Shown here piece by piece: positions 8,988-17,686 of a stretch of 64,000 bases of DNA (position 1 is the first letter of the stretch; each line of letters begins with the position of its first letter). The position numbers and the translations under genes were made by a program. The notes beneath the pieces were generated by a model. That model was not told where the DNA came from and made no database searches. It saw only the letters and a program-made list of their open reading frames with translations. The stretch comes from Pseudoalteromonas luteoviolacea (lineage in GTDB: Bacteria; Pseudomonadota; Gammaproteobacteria; Enterobacterales; Alteromonadaceae). The DNA is taken from NCBI RefSeq assembly GCF_000814765.1, contig NZ_JWIC01000004.1:806001-870000 (forward strand). The letters are read 5' to 3'.

Positions 8988-9777
8988 TGGAGGCTCCTGT
9001 TAGCGGTTCTGAAAAAATCATAGGGATTTCAAAGCTGGGGTGCAAGTTTATTTGCATACCAGCACGGTATATTGGTTGCAACACCTCAGGGCGTAATACA
9101 TCTTGAGGATTACCATCGTGATAGATGACGCCATGGTGCAGCAGTAAAATTCTGTCAGCATATAATGATGCTAAGTTTAAGTCGTGTAATACAGCAATGA
9201 CGGTATTGCCTTGCTGGGCAAAAGTTTTGGCTTTGCTTAAGGTCATATGCTGATGATGTAGATCTAATGCTGAAGTGGGTTCGTCTAGTAACATTAACTT
9301 GCCTGAGGTCTCTGACCTGTGCGCATCAAGTTGCGCCATGCATCGTGCAAATTGTACACGTTGAAACTCGCCACCTGAGAGTACGGTCACATCTCTATCT
9401 GCTAACGCTTCTAGAGACATTTGTGCGATAATCTCATTGATAACCTCGGCCTGCAGTAGCGTAGTCTCATGGTAAGGGTAGCGGCCCATTGCAATGAGTT
9501 CAGCAGCGCTAAAAGCAAAATTGACGCGGTTATTTTGCAGCAGCATGGCGCGTTTGGTTGCCAGTTGCTGTGGGTCAAGTTGATTGATTAGCTGGCCGTG
9601 AAATAACACATCACCTGAATAACTTAAATCATCACATATTGCGCTCAATAAGGTCGATTTACCCGCACCATTTTCGCCCAGTAAGACAATAAATTCACCT
9701 TGCTGTGCAGTAAAAGACAAATCGTGAATAATGCGTTTGTTGCCGCGTGTAATGGCAATATTTCTACACTCAAGCAT
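8980..9777 (-). CDS. hmuV: Heme ABC transporter ATP-binding protein
   Basis: This is the cytoplasmic ATPase of the haem importer. The 265-residue protein has Walker A GENGAGKST, signature LSGGEFQRVQFARC, Walker B LMLLDEPTSALD and the H-loop VLHDLNLA, in the iron/siderophore/haem branch of ABC ATPases. It overlaps hmuU by 8 bp and hugZ by 8 bp, indicating a tightly coupled operon. It needs two copies per transporter, together with an HmuU dimer. Confidence 0.93.
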   Translation of the reverse strand: MLECRNIAITRGNKRIIHDLSFTAQQGEFIVLLGENGAGKSTLLSAICDDLSYSGDVLFHGQLINQLDPQQLATKRAMLLQNNRVNFAFSAAELIAMGRYPYHETTLLQAEVINEIIAQMSLEALADRDVTVLSGGEFQRVQFARCMAQLDAHRSETSGKLMLLDEPTSALDLHHQHMTLSKAKTFAQQGNTVIAVLHDLNLASLYADRILLLHHGVIYHDGNPQDVLRPEVLQPIYRAGMQINLHPSFEIPMIFSEPLTGASNA

Positions 9778-10819
9778 GATTGCCTCGTTTTTGCTTCACT
9801 AACTGATAGATAAAAAATGGTGCACCAAAGAGCGCAGTGACGATACCAATCGGCAACTCAGAAGGGGCGACAATAAGCCGTGCTATCCAATCTGCTAATA
9901 ACATCAGTAAGCATCCTAATAGCATACTTAATGGCAGCATTTTTCGCAGATCTGGACCTACCAATAGGCGTGCGATATGTGGAACGACTAAGCCAACAAA
10001 GCCAATCATGCCTGCCATTGCAACGGCACCACCGACACCCAGTGCAACGAGGAAGACAACCTCGGTTTTTAGGCGTTTCACATTAACACCTAGATGTCTG
10101 GCATCTCTTTCGCCAAGCATCAGTGCGTTTATTTGGCGTTTCTTCAAAATCAACATGATGGTGCTGATGATAATAAGAGGAGCGCCGTAAATCATTGCTG
10201 ACCAACTCGCGCCGCCTAAAGACCCCATTTGCCAATAAGTCATCAAACGCAATGAACTGTCGTCAGCAAAAAAGCTGAATAAGCCGATAATGGCCATGGC
10301 AATGGCATTAATGGCGACGCCTGCCAATAATAATGTCGTGATTTGAACCTGACCTTGGTGGTTGGCTAGACGGTAAATGACAGATGTGATGGTGAGTGCA
10401 CCTACGAATGCGGCAGGTGCAACCATGGCTTCATTAATAAAGCTAACTTTGGGCGCGAGTGCGATAACGGCAATGGCAGCGACCGCCGCGCCACCTGTGA
10501 CGCCCATTAAACTGGGATCGGCTAGCGGGTTGCGACATAGTGCCTGCGTTGCCGCGCCGCTACAAGCGAGCACGGAGCCAACTAAAATGGCAAGCAGCAA
10601 TCGAGGTAATCTAATTTGTGATACGACACTCATTTGCAGCTCATTAATGTCCATTGTCATGGTATCGGGTAGTACCCAAGCGATGGGCATTTTCCAATCC
10701 CACCCAACAGGACCGCTACTGAGAGAGAGCCAAGCAAGGCCAAGCAGCAATAAGCCGCTTAACCAGTACCACTTTAAATGTTGATTTGAATTTAAAAGGG
10801 GAAGTGCGGTGTTGCTCAT
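9770..10819 (-). CDS. hmuU: Heme ABC transporter permease
   Basis: This is a FecCD/BtuC-type permease of 349 residues with about nine to ten hydrophobic segments. The family landmarks LPRLLLAILVGSVLACSGAATQALCRNPLADPSLMGVTGG and GFVGLVVPHIARLLVG are present, the latter being the coupling region that contacts HmuV. It forms the haem channel across the inner membrane. The start overlaps the hmuT stop by 4 bp. Confidence 0.93.
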   Translation of the reverse strand: MSNTALPLLNSNQHLKWYWLSGLLLLGLAWLSLSSGPVGWDWKMPIAWVLPDTMTMDINELQMSVVSQIRLPRLLLAILVGSVLACSGAATQALCRNPLADPSLMGVTGGAAVAAIAVIALAPKVSFINEAMVAPAAFVGALTITSVIYRLANHQGQVQITTLLLAGVAINAIAMAIIGLFSFFADDSSLRLMTYWQMGSLGGASWSAMIYGAPLIIISTIMLILKKRQINALMLGERDARHLGVNVKRLKTEVVFLVALGVGGAVAMAGMIGFVGLVVPHIARLLVGPDLRKMLPLSMLLGCLLMLLADWIARLIVAPSELPIGIVTALFGAPFFIYQLVKQKRGNHA

Positions 10820-11634
10820 AATGCCTGCTTACGATGAAATGCGTCTAGTTTGGCAATGGCTTCAGGTAATCGGGTAGTCATACCAAGTGCCATTAGAGAA
10901 TCCATAACTAATAGACGACATTCCTTCGCAGCTGGGATTAAAGCAAGGGATGCTTGCTGACAAAACTTTTCTGGGCCACCTGCGCCATAGACAACATGGC
11001 TGGGGGCGACAATAAAGTCTGGGTTACTGACTAATAGAGCTTCACGGTTAAAGGGCTTAAAACCATTATGTACAGCGATATTTCTAATGCCTGTATAGTC
11101 AAATAAGACATCTGGTACAGTCTCTTTTCCTGCGACCATCACACCTCTTTCACCAGCAGAGAGAATAAATAATGCCTTCGTGCCTGAGCGTTTAGATTTA
11201 CTTGGCAATTGCTTTGTTAAAGAGTCGATTAGCTGTTCTGCTTGAGGTTGTTTGTTGAGATCGGTTGCAACTTCGGTGATAAGAGCAAAAAGCCCTTGAA
11301 CATGCTTTGGCTTTTCATACAACTTGAGTGGCACTCCGGTGCTTTTAATTTGCGTGAGTACTTCAGGGCGGCCGGCGCCTTCTAGGGTCAAAATCATGGT
11401 TGGCTTTTGCGATAAAATGCCTTCTGCGGCCAAATCACGATAATAGCCAACTTTAGGCAGGGTTGTGGCTTTTGGTGGCCATGTACTTGAGGTGTCTACG
11501 GCAACGACAGACTCACCCGCATTGAGCGCATAGACGATATCTGTAATGGTGCCACCTGCGACGACCAAGCGTTCTGCGTTCGCAGCGAAGCTACTCAGCA
11601 TCAGTAAAATACCAATATAAAGGGTATGTTTCAT
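10816..11634 (-). CDS. hmuT: Periplasmic heme-binding protein of the ABC importer
   Basis: The 272-residue protein begins with a signal peptide (MKHTLYIGILLMLSSFAANA) and then the two-lobe BtuF/HmuT substrate-binding fold, beginning ERLVVAGGTITDIVYALNAGESVVAVD. A tyrosine in the VGYYRDL stretch fits the usual haem-ligating Tyr region, though I cannot prove ligation. It accepts haem brought in by the outer-membrane receptor encoded divergently at 11877. As first gene of hmuTUV-hugZ it faces the Fur-type operator 154 bp upstream. Confidence 0.9.
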   Translation of the reverse strand: MKHTLYIGILLMLSSFAANAERLVVAGGTITDIVYALNAGESVVAVDTSSTWPPKATTLPKVGYYRDLAAEGILSQKPTMILTLEGAGRPEVLTQIKSTGVPLKLYEKPKHVQGLFALITEVATDLNKQPQAEQLIDSLTKQLPSKSKRSGTKALFILSAGERGVMVAGKETVPDVLFDYTGIRNIAVHNGFKPFNREALLVSNPDFIVAPSHVVYGAGGPEKFCQQASLALIPAAKECRLLVMDSLMALGMTTRLPEAIAKLDAFHRKQAL

Positions 11635-11787
11635 TGTTCTCTCACGTGTTAATTACTTGAGTGTTTTACTCACTACTGCACGTTTGCAGGGCAGTATGAG
11701 TGACTGATAAATCCCTTATGAGTCCGTGTATCCAATGACGGTAATAATACATTCTCGAAGAATTAAAATCTACATGATTATAGAAAT

Positions 11788-11806
11788 GCAAATAATTATC
11801 GTTTGC
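11788..11806. promoter_or_regulatory. Fur box in the divergent heme-uptake intergenic region
   Basis: GCAAATAATTATCGTTTGC is a 19-bp imperfect palindrome close to the Fur consensus and flanked by further AT-rich matches. It lies between hmuT and the TonB-dependent receptor, 71 bp before the receptor start, and could repress both directions when iron is sufficient. Confidence 0.72.
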
Positions 11807-11876
11807 GATAGTTAAAAAATACCTTTATAGTGCACAGCGAAATTTATTCGTTCTTCCTGTTTGAGGTTAAAAGATA

Positions 11877-13976
11877 ATGTTTAAACAAACTACTATTTCG
11901 CTAAGTATTGCAGCAGCAGTGTTTACTGCGCCAAGTTCAGTTGCGGAGCAATTTGAGAAAGACAGCGAGGTTATCGTAGTATCAGGGTCGCGTATTGAGC
12001 AAAAGCTTGAGGATGTAGCGGGTTCTGTGAATGTTGTCACCGAACAAGAAATTGAACGTGAGTTAGCAGTGGACTTAAATAGTGCATTTAAGTATCAAAC
12101 AGGGATTACAACTACGGGCTCTGCAGGTGAAGCCCAAGCGCTCAATATTCGTGGTATCGGTGGAAATCGTGTCGTTTATGTGAAAGATGGACGCCGTTTA
12201 AATGATGCCTATTCTGGTGGTGGTGGCCTAATTATTGGTCGAGGTTATTTTGACGTCGACAATATTAAGCAAATTGAAGTCGCAAAAGGCGCTGCGTCGT
12301 CTCTTTATGGTTCGGATGCACTTGGCGGCATTATTGTTATCTCGACAAAAGATCCTTCTGACTATTTGGCTGGTGAAGACAGTCATGCTCAAGTTGGCAT
12401 TGGCTATTATGGTGTTAACTCAGAAAAGAGCGCCACGGCGACCTTTGCTAAGCAACTTAGTGATACCAACGCCACCTCTATTCAAGTGACGCGCAGAGAG
12501 GGTCAAGAAACACAGAATTATCAAGAAAACCTCCCTGGTTTTGATTACATCTCTAATGCGTTATTACTGAAGTCGGAGTTTACACTGACAGAGAGTGAGC
12601 GCATTTTGGCGACGGTTGATTATTTCGACCAAGATAGTGAGCAGGTGATAACAGCCGCTGAATATGAAACAAAGGATGATAACGAAAGTCTTTCTTTGTC
12701 ATTAGAGTTTGATACTTCAACAGCGACCGGTTTTTACGATAACTTAAGTGCACAAGTTTACTTCACTGACTTTGAACAAATCAGTCATCAGATCCGTGCC
12801 AATGATGGAAGCCGCAGCCGTATTGGACCTTACACGGATTACAACGATTATCGTTTCGAACAGTCTATCTTCGGCACGCGATTGGTATTAGATAAGCAGT
12901 TAGAGTTTGGTTCACTCTCACATCAACTTGTTTATGGCTTTGATTATGATGGCTATGAAACATCAAGACCGCGTCTAAAAACCCGAATCGATGCACAAGG
13001 TAATAAAGTGCTTGATAATGAGGGACAAAAAACATTCCCTGGTGCAGACACCACCATGTTGGGGCTTTTTGTACAAGATAATATTACTTTGTCTGATGCT
13101 GTTACATTGAACGCGGGCTTGCGTCTTGATAAGTATGATATGGATGCAAAACAAAGTGAGCTTTATGAAGGTACAGAGTTTGGAGATATCAGTGAAACTG
13201 CGCTATCGCCAAAGCTTGGTTTAGTATATGCAGTGTCAGACAATGTGAATGTTGTTGCGCAATATTCTCGAGGTTTTAAAATTCCACCTCATGATCTAGC
13301 TTATCAAAGCCACGGTGTTGAGCCATTTTACCAGATTTTACCGAATCCTGAGTTAGATCCAGAGACGAGTGATAGTATAGAATTTGGTGTAAAAGGTGGG
13401 TTTGACTCAAAGCAGTTTTCCGTAACACTATTTAATACTAAGTTTGATGACTTTATTGCAAATAAAGTAGTGCGTGTTGAACCCAGTCAAATTCCAAATA
13501 TGCCACCTAAAACCTATTATCAGTATCACAATATTGGTGAAGTAGAAATTAAAGGGCTAGAGGCGAACTTTACAGTTTGGGTAAATGACAACGTTTCTGT
13601 AGACACTGGTCTTACATATGTACAAGGTAAAGATAAAGAAACGAATGAATACCTAAGTTCTATTAGTCCACTTAACGGTTTTGTAAAAGCGCGCTATGAA
13701 ATGGATAGCTGGTCGGTTACGGCTGCATTTAAAGCGGCTAAGCGTATGACTAAGGTCCCAGCAGAGGACGGTATTAAGACCGGTGGCTGGGGTACCGTTG
13801 ACCTCTTTGCTGAGTATGACTTCGGTAACCTACGATTTAATGCCGGCGTATTTAATCTATTAGATAAAGAATATATCCCTTATGAGAGTGTTGCAGGGCA
13901 AGCCGCTGACGCGAACCTAGAGCAATACACACAGCCGGGGCGTAATTTTGCGATTAATGCTAAATATACCTTCTAG
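11877..13976 (+). CDS. TonB-dependent heme/hemoglobin outer-membrane receptor
   Basis: The 699-residue protein has a signal peptide (cleavage near SSVA), a TonB-box-like EVIVVSGSR, a plug domain with RGIGGNRVVYVKDGRR and the IEVAKGAASSLYGSDALGGII core, then a beta barrel ending in the aromatic terminus NAKYTF. RGFKIPPHDLAYQ followed by LPNPELDPETS corresponds to the FRAP and NPNL motifs of haem receptors, with FKIP in place of FRAP. It should move haem across the outer membrane using TonB energy; tonB-exbBD are not nearby. It is divergent from hmuTUV-hugZ under the shared Fur box. Confidence 0.9.
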   Translation: MFKQTTISLSIAAAVFTAPSSVAEQFEKDSEVIVVSGSRIEQKLEDVAGSVNVVTEQEIERELAVDLNSAFKYQTGITTTGSAGEAQALNIRGIGGNRVVYVKDGRRLNDAYSGGGGLIIGRGYFDVDNIKQIEVAKGAASSLYGSDALGGIIVISTKDPSDYLAGEDSHAQVGIGYYGVNSEKSATATFAKQLSDTNATSIQVTRREGQETQNYQENLPGFDYISNALLLKSEFTLTESERILATVDYFDQDSEQVITAAEYETKDDNESLSLSLEFDTSTATGFYDNLSAQVYFTDFEQISHQIRANDGSRSRIGPYTDYNDYRFEQSIFGTRLVLDKQLEFGSLSHQLVYGFDYDGYETSRPRLKTRIDAQGNKVLDNEGQKTFPGADTTMLGLFVQDNITLSDAVTLNAGLRLDKYDMDAKQSELYEGTEFGDISETALSPKLGLVYAVSDNVNVVAQYSRGFKIPPHDLAYQSHGVEPFYQILPNPELDPETSDSIEFGVKGGFDSKQFSVTLFNTKFDDFIANKVVRVEPSQIPNMPPKTYYQYHNIGEVEIKGLEANFTVWVNDNVSVDTGLTYVQGKDKETNEYLSSISPLNGFVKARYEMDSWSVTAAFKAAKRMTKVPAEDGIKTGGWGTVDLFAEYDFGNLRFNAGVFNLLDKEYIPYESVAGQAADANLEQYTQPGRNFAINAKYTF

Positions 13977-14027
13977 GGTGTAATGTCTCCCTGCGAGCAA
14001 GGTGTTTTGCGCTTTGCTTGAGCATTT

Positions 14028-14064
14028 AAACGGGTGTTTTCAATAGCATCCGTTTCTTTATTTT
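14028..14064 (+). terminator. Terminator after the TonB-dependent receptor
   Basis: AAACGGGTG (14028-14036) pairs with CATCCGTTT (14047-14055) with one G-T wobble, followed by CTTTATTTT. Confidence 0.6.
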
Positions 14065-14150
14065 GGCAGGTACGAAGCCAAATGATGTGTGCATTTTAGG
14101 TCTAAACTGACCTAGGTATGTCAAGATTGAGAATTAAATCTAAAACATAC

Positions 14151-14178
14151 TTGCATTGTTGAGAAAAACTCGTACAAT
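14151..14178 (+). promoter_or_regulatory. Sigma-70 promoter of the rpsP operon
   Basis: TTGCAT (14151-14156) and TACAAT (14173-14178) are separated by 16 bp. Transcription would begin near 14185, giving a leader of about 60 bases before rpsP. Confidence 0.65.
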
Positions 14179-14185
14179 TCCCCAG

Positions 14186-14206
14186 CTTCCCGTAGTGGGA
14201 AGTTTT
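14186..14206 (+). promoter_or_regulatory. Hairpin at the 5' end of the rpsP leader
   Basis: CTTCCC (14186-14191), loop GTAGT, GGGAAG (14197-14202), then TTTTATCTTATT. The hairpin would sit at the very start of the transcript. It could protect the 5' end or act as a small attenuator; the sequence alone does not decide. Confidence 0.45.
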
Positions 14207-14246
14207 ATCTTATTAATGAAAACAGTCAATCTATGTAGAGGACGGT

Positions 14247-14495
14247 ATGGTAACTATTCGTTTGCAACGTGGCGGCGCTAAAAAGCGTCCATTCTATCAA
14301 ATCGTGGTTGCGGATAGCCGTTTCTCGCGTGACGGTCGTTTCATCGAGAAAGTAGGTTTCTTTAACCCAATCGCTTCTGGTCAGGAAGAAAAAATTCGTC
14401 TAGATCTTGCTCGTGTTGATCACTGGGTAGGTCAGGGCGCATCTCTTTCAGATCGCGTAGCTAAGTTAGTTAAAGACGCTCGTAAAGCGGCTTAA
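14247..14495 (+). CDS. rpsP: 30S ribosomal protein S16
   Basis: The 82-residue protein shows the complete S16 signature from [20 protein letters not shown] through GFFNPIASG. It binds 16S rRNA and is needed for 30S assembly. The start is preceded by GAGGACGGT. It leads the conserved rpsP-rimM-trmD-rplS operon, 17 bp before rimM. Confidence 0.98.
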   Translation: MVTIRLQRGGAKKRPFYQIVVADSRFSRDGRFIEKVGFFNPIASGQEEKIRLDLARVDHWVGQGASLSDRVAKLVKDARKAA

Positions 14496-14512
14496 TAGGC
14501 GTAAGTGTAACC

Positions 14513-15046
14513 ATGAGTCAAGATAACACCTCGACACTCGTTGTCGGCAAATTAGGTGCCCCTTACGGTATTAAGGGTTGGCTTAAGGTGCATTCATTTA
14601 CTGATGATCCCCAAGGGATCTTCGATTTCAGCCCATGGTTGATAGGGCAACAAGGTAAATGGCAAGCTCTTGAAGTGAGTGACTGGCGTCGCCACAACAA
14701 GGGTTTCATCGCTAAATTTGCGAACATTAACGACAGAGACGAAGCAATGGCATTCACCAATGCTGAAATCGCCGTTAATAGTGAGCAGCTTCCTGAATTA
14801 CCTGAAGGGGAGTTTTATTGGCGAGACTTAATTGGTATGACGGTTGTAACCAATAAAGGTTATAACTTAGGTCATGTCGATGACCTTATGGAGACTGGCT
14901 CGAATGACGTTTTGGTTGTGAAAGCAAACAAAAAAGATGCATTCGGTCAGACTGAACGCTTAATTCCATTTTTGACAGATTCTGTCATTGTTGAAGTTAA
15001 GCATGAAGAACGTGAAATTACGGTTGATTGGGATCCAGCATTTTAA
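14513..15046 (+). CDS. rimM: Ribosome maturation factor RimM
   Basis: RimM binds S19 and helps mature the 30S head. The 177-residue protein has the N-terminal RimM barrel ([24 protein letters not shown]) and the C-terminal PRC-barrel domain ([35 protein letters not shown], ending [14 protein letters not shown]). It is second in the operon, and its stop codon overlaps the trmD start by one base (TAATG). Confidence 0.97.
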   Translation: MSQDNTSTLVVGKLGAPYGIKGWLKVHSFTDDPQGIFDFSPWLIGQQGKWQALEVSDWRRHNKGFIAKFANINDRDEAMAFTNAEIAVNSEQLPELPEGEFYWRDLIGMTVVTNKGYNLGHVDDLMETGSNDVLVVKANKKDAFGQTERLIPFLTDSVIVEVKHEEREITVDWDPAF

Positions 15047-15810
15047 TGAGTGAACAGCAAAAACTTTGGGTCGGCGTTGTATCGTTGTTCCCTGAAATGT
15101 TTGATGCAATTACTCAGCAAGGTGTAACTGGTCGAGCTGTGAAAAACGGTTTGATTGAGTTCAATTGTTGGAACCCAAGAGAGTATGCGACCGATAAGCA
15201 TCGTACAGTGGATGATCGCCCTTATGGCGGTGGTCCGGGTATGTTGATGATGGTAGAGCCACTCGAAAAAGCCATTCTAGATGCAAAAGCTGCAGCTGGT
15301 AATGGTGCAAAAGTAATTTACATGTCTCCACAAGGACGCAAACTAGATCAACAAGGCGCTGCTGAATTAGCGACGTCTGAAAAATTGATTTTAGTTGCGG
15401 GTCGATATGAAGGTATAGATGAACGGATCATTGAGTCTCATGTAGACGAAGAATGGTCTATCGGTGATTTTATTCTCAGTGGTGGCGAATTGCCTGCCAT
15501 GACACTTATTGACGCAGTTGCGCGATTAGTGCCTGGTGTGCTTGGTCACAATCAGTCTGCTGAGCAGGATTCATTTTCGGATGGCCTGTTAGATTGCCCT
15601 CACTATACTCGGCCTGAAACATTGGATGGAAAGCAGGTCCCTGCTGTATTACTCAGTGGGAACCATAAAGAAATTGCAAAATGGCGCTTAAAGCAGTCAT
15701 TAGGCAGGACTTGGCTACGCCGTCCGGACTTGTTGCGTAACCTAGCTCTGACTGAGGAGCAAGCAAGGCTTCTCGCTGAATTTCAGCAAGAACATGAAGC
15801 TTGTGGCTAG
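15046..15810 (+). CDS. trmD: tRNA (guanine37-N1)-methyltransferase
   Basis: TrmD methylates G37 of tRNAs reading codons that begin with C or G, preventing +1 frameshifts. The protein carries the SPOUT trefoil-knot segments ([33 protein letters not shown]) that bind S-adenosylmethionine. An in-frame GTG-less extension to 15028 exists, but the ATG at 15046, overlapping the rimM stop, gives the usual N-terminus [19 protein letters not shown] and 254 residues. Confidence 0.97.
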   Translation: MSEQQKLWVGVVSLFPEMFDAITQQGVTGRAVKNGLIEFNCWNPREYATDKHRTVDDRPYGGGPGMLMMVEPLEKAILDAKAAAGNGAKVIYMSPQGRKLDQQGAAELATSEKLILVAGRYEGIDERIIESHVDEEWSIGDFILSGGELPAMTLIDAVARLVPGVLGHNQSAEQDSFSDGLLDCPHYTRPETLDGKQVPAVLLSGNHKEIAKWRLKQSLGRTWLRRPDLLRNLALTEEQARLLAEFQQEHEACG

Positions 15811-15843
15811 AAGACAGTTACTCCTAGGAATGTGAGAAATAAA

Positions 15844-16203
15844 ATGGCAAAAGTAAACCAAAATATTATTAAAGCGCTTGAAGAAGAGCAGCTTAAAAAA
15901 GACGTACCAGTGTTCGGCGCTGGTGATACAGTAGTTGTACAGGTACGTGTAAAAGAAGGTAACAAAGAGCGTCTACAGGCCTTTGAAGGTGTTGTAATCG
16001 CTAAGCGCAACCGTGGACTTCATTCATCTTTCACTGTTCGTAAGATCTCAAGCGGTGAAGGTGTTGAGCGTGTTTTCCAAACACACAGCCCAGTGGTTGA
16101 TAGCGTTACAGTTAAGCGTCGTGGTGCGGTTCGTCGTGCTAAGCTTTACTACTTACGCGAGCGTTCTGGTAAATCTGCACGTATTAAAGAGAAACTTAAC
16201 TAA
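15844..16203 (+). CDS. rplS: 50S ribosomal protein L19
   Basis: L19 lies at the 30S-50S interface. The 119-residue protein includes the invariant [43 protein letters not shown] core and the C-terminal [23 protein letters not shown] start it at ATG 15844 ([16 protein letters not shown]), matching known L19 proteins; a GTG at 15832 would add four unusual residues. It closes the operon before the terminator at 16229. Confidence 0.98.
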   Translation: MAKVNQNIIKALEEEQLKKDVPVFGAGDTVVVQVRVKEGNKERLQAFEGVVIAKRNRGLHSSFTVRKISSGEGVERVFQTHSPVVDSVTVKRRGAVRRAKLYYLRERSGKSARIKEKLN

Positions 16204-16228
16204 TACGCGCATACTACCTATGCTTAAC

Positions 16229-16262
16229 AAACAGACCGCTTTATGCGGTCTGTTTGGTTTTA
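16229..16262 (+). terminator. Terminator of the rpsP-rimM-trmD-rplS operon
   Basis: AAACAGACCGC (16229-16239), loop TTTAT, GCGGTCTGTTT (16245-16255), then GGTTTTA. The stem is perfect. Confidence 0.88.
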
Positions 16263-16414
16263 GGCCTAAAACTTTTCAAAACAGTCCATAATTCCCAATT
16301 TCTATAGCCTCATCTTCTTTTCCGCATAGTGTAAAAATTCTTCGTTTGTACCCTACAATAGTATGAAGAAACAAATTGACGCTTTCTTAATAAAATTCGT
16401 CCTGTTAGACTGGG

Positions 16415-16432
16415 TGTAATTTATTATTTACT
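16415..16432 (+). promoter_or_regulatory. Upstream TyrR-type box of tyrA
   Basis: TGTAATTTATTATTTACT matches TGTAAA-N6-TTTACA at 10 of 12 specified bases. It is spaced exactly 20 bp from the second box, so both lie on the same DNA face. Confidence 0.6.
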
Positions 16433-16434
16433 TG

Positions 16435-16452
16435 TGTAAATTAAGGTTTACG
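16435..16452 (+). promoter_or_regulatory. Downstream TyrR-type box overlapping the tyrA ribosome-binding region
   Basis: TGTAAATTAAGGTTTACG matches TGTAAA-N6-TTTACA at 11 of 12 bases. It ends two bases before the tyrA ATG and contains the AAGG ribosome-binding sequence in its spacer. Confidence 0.7.
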
Positions 16453-16454
16453 TT

Positions 16455-17606
16455 ATGGGAATGAGAGAAAACTTAAGCCTAGATGAGTTGCGTATCCAGA
16501 TAGATCGTTGTGATAGCGAACTGGTGAGTCTACTCGCTGAGCGAAGGAGGTTGACCGAGCAGGTTGGCCAAATTAAGCAACAAAAGGGTGCAGCGTTGCA
16601 TGCACCAGAAAGAGAAGCTGCACTAATAGCCGCTCGTCGTCAGCAAGCTGAAGAAAAAGGCGTTAATCCAGAGTTGGTAGAAGATATTTTGCGTCGAATG
16701 ATGCGCGAGGCTTATGAAAACCAACAAAGTAAGCTGGCATGCGCAGCCCCAGACTTGTCCCCGATTGTGATTGTTGGAGGTCAAGGTGCAATGGGTCAGC
16801 TGTTTGCCAAACAATTTATACGCTCAGGTTATGAGGTTAAGATACTCGATAAATCTCAGCAGGCTGATGCCCATTCAATTTTGGCGGATGCCAAATTAGT
16901 TCTGGTCAGCGTACCGATTAATACTTTAGAGCAAGTCATAACCGATTTACCACCGCTCGCTCCAGACTGTATTTTGGCTGACATTACATCTGTAAAGCAG
17001 GGTCCATTAAAAAGCCTGCTTAATAAGCATAGTGGCCCCGTGATCGGATTACATCCTATGTTCGGGCCGGACATCTCACACTGGGTTAAGCAAACGGTAG
17101 TGGCATGTCATGGGCGGGATGAGTCAGCGTGCAGTGGCTTGCTAAAACAGCTACAAATATGGGGATGCCATATTGTGCCGATGGAAGCGAAAAGGCATGA
17201 CCAAGCAATGCAAATTATTCAGGTCATGCGCCACTTAACAACGTTTGTATATGGACAGTTTTTAGCGAAGCAATGTCATACTTTAGAGGAGCTGCGCAGT
17301 TGTTCCTCTCCTATTTATCAATTAGAGCTGATGATGGTTGGCCGATTATTTGCGCAATCTCCCGAATTGTATGCGGATATTATGCTAGCCCAGTTTGAAG
17401 ATGTGGAAGGGTTACTTGCCAGCTATCAAGACACCTTTGAACAAACACTTCAGAGGTTAAAACAAGGTGATAAGCAAGCCTTGATAGATGGTTTTGACAA
17501 AGCACAAACTTATTTCTCAGACAGTGCACATACTTTCTTAGCACAAAGTCGAGGGATATTAAATAAAGCCAACGATGCTAAAGTATTGGACGAACTGGCT
17601 TCGTAA
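16455..17606 (+). CDS. tyrA: Bifunctional chorismate mutase / prephenate dehydrogenase (T-protein)
   Basis: TyrA converts chorismate to prephenate and then oxidatively decarboxylates it to 4-hydroxyphenylpyruvate, the tyrosine branch. Residues 1-95 form the AroQ chorismate mutase helices (LDELRIQIDRCDSELVSLLAERRRL), followed by a Rossmann domain with VGGQGAMGQLFAKQF and the dehydrogenase core (GLHPMFGPDISHWVKQTVV). Length 383 is normal. It is directly preceded by two TyrR-type boxes, implying tyrosine-dependent repression, and converges with pheA. An in-frame ATG two codons later is an alternative start. Confidence 0.97.
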   Translation: MGMRENLSLDELRIQIDRCDSELVSLLAERRRLTEQVGQIKQQKGAALHAPEREAALIAARRQQAEEKGVNPELVEDILRRMMREAYENQQSKLACAAPDLSPIVIVGGQGAMGQLFAKQFIRSGYEVKILDKSQQADAHSILADAKLVLVSVPINTLEQVITDLPPLAPDCILADITSVKQGPLKSLLNKHSGPVIGLHPMFGPDISHWVKQTVVACHGRDESACSGLLKQLQIWGCHIVPMEAKRHDQAMQIIQVMRHLTTFVYGQFLAKQCHTLEELRSCSSPIYQLELMMVGRLFAQSPELYADIMLAQFEDVEGLLASYQDTFEQTLQRLKQGDKQALIDGFDKAQTYFSDSAHTFLAQSRGILNKANDAKVLDELAS

Positions 17607-17610
17607 AGCA

Positions 17611-17639
17611 AAAAAGCGCTATGCACATAGCGCTTTTTT
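17611..17639. terminator. Bidirectional terminator between tyrA and pheA
   Basis: AAAAAGCGCTATG (17611-17623), loop CA, CATAGCGCTTTTTT (17626-17639). It suits plus-strand tyrA best, but the flanking A run also serves minus-strand pheA. Confidence 0.92.
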
Positions 17640-17686
17640 CACATTGTCAGTCAGTGCACTTGAGACTTGCTCTCCAAAATACCGCT

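Noticed and set aside
16376..16410. Sigma-70 promoter for tyrA starting with TTGACG
   Set aside because: No acceptable -10 hexamer lies 16-18 bp downstream.
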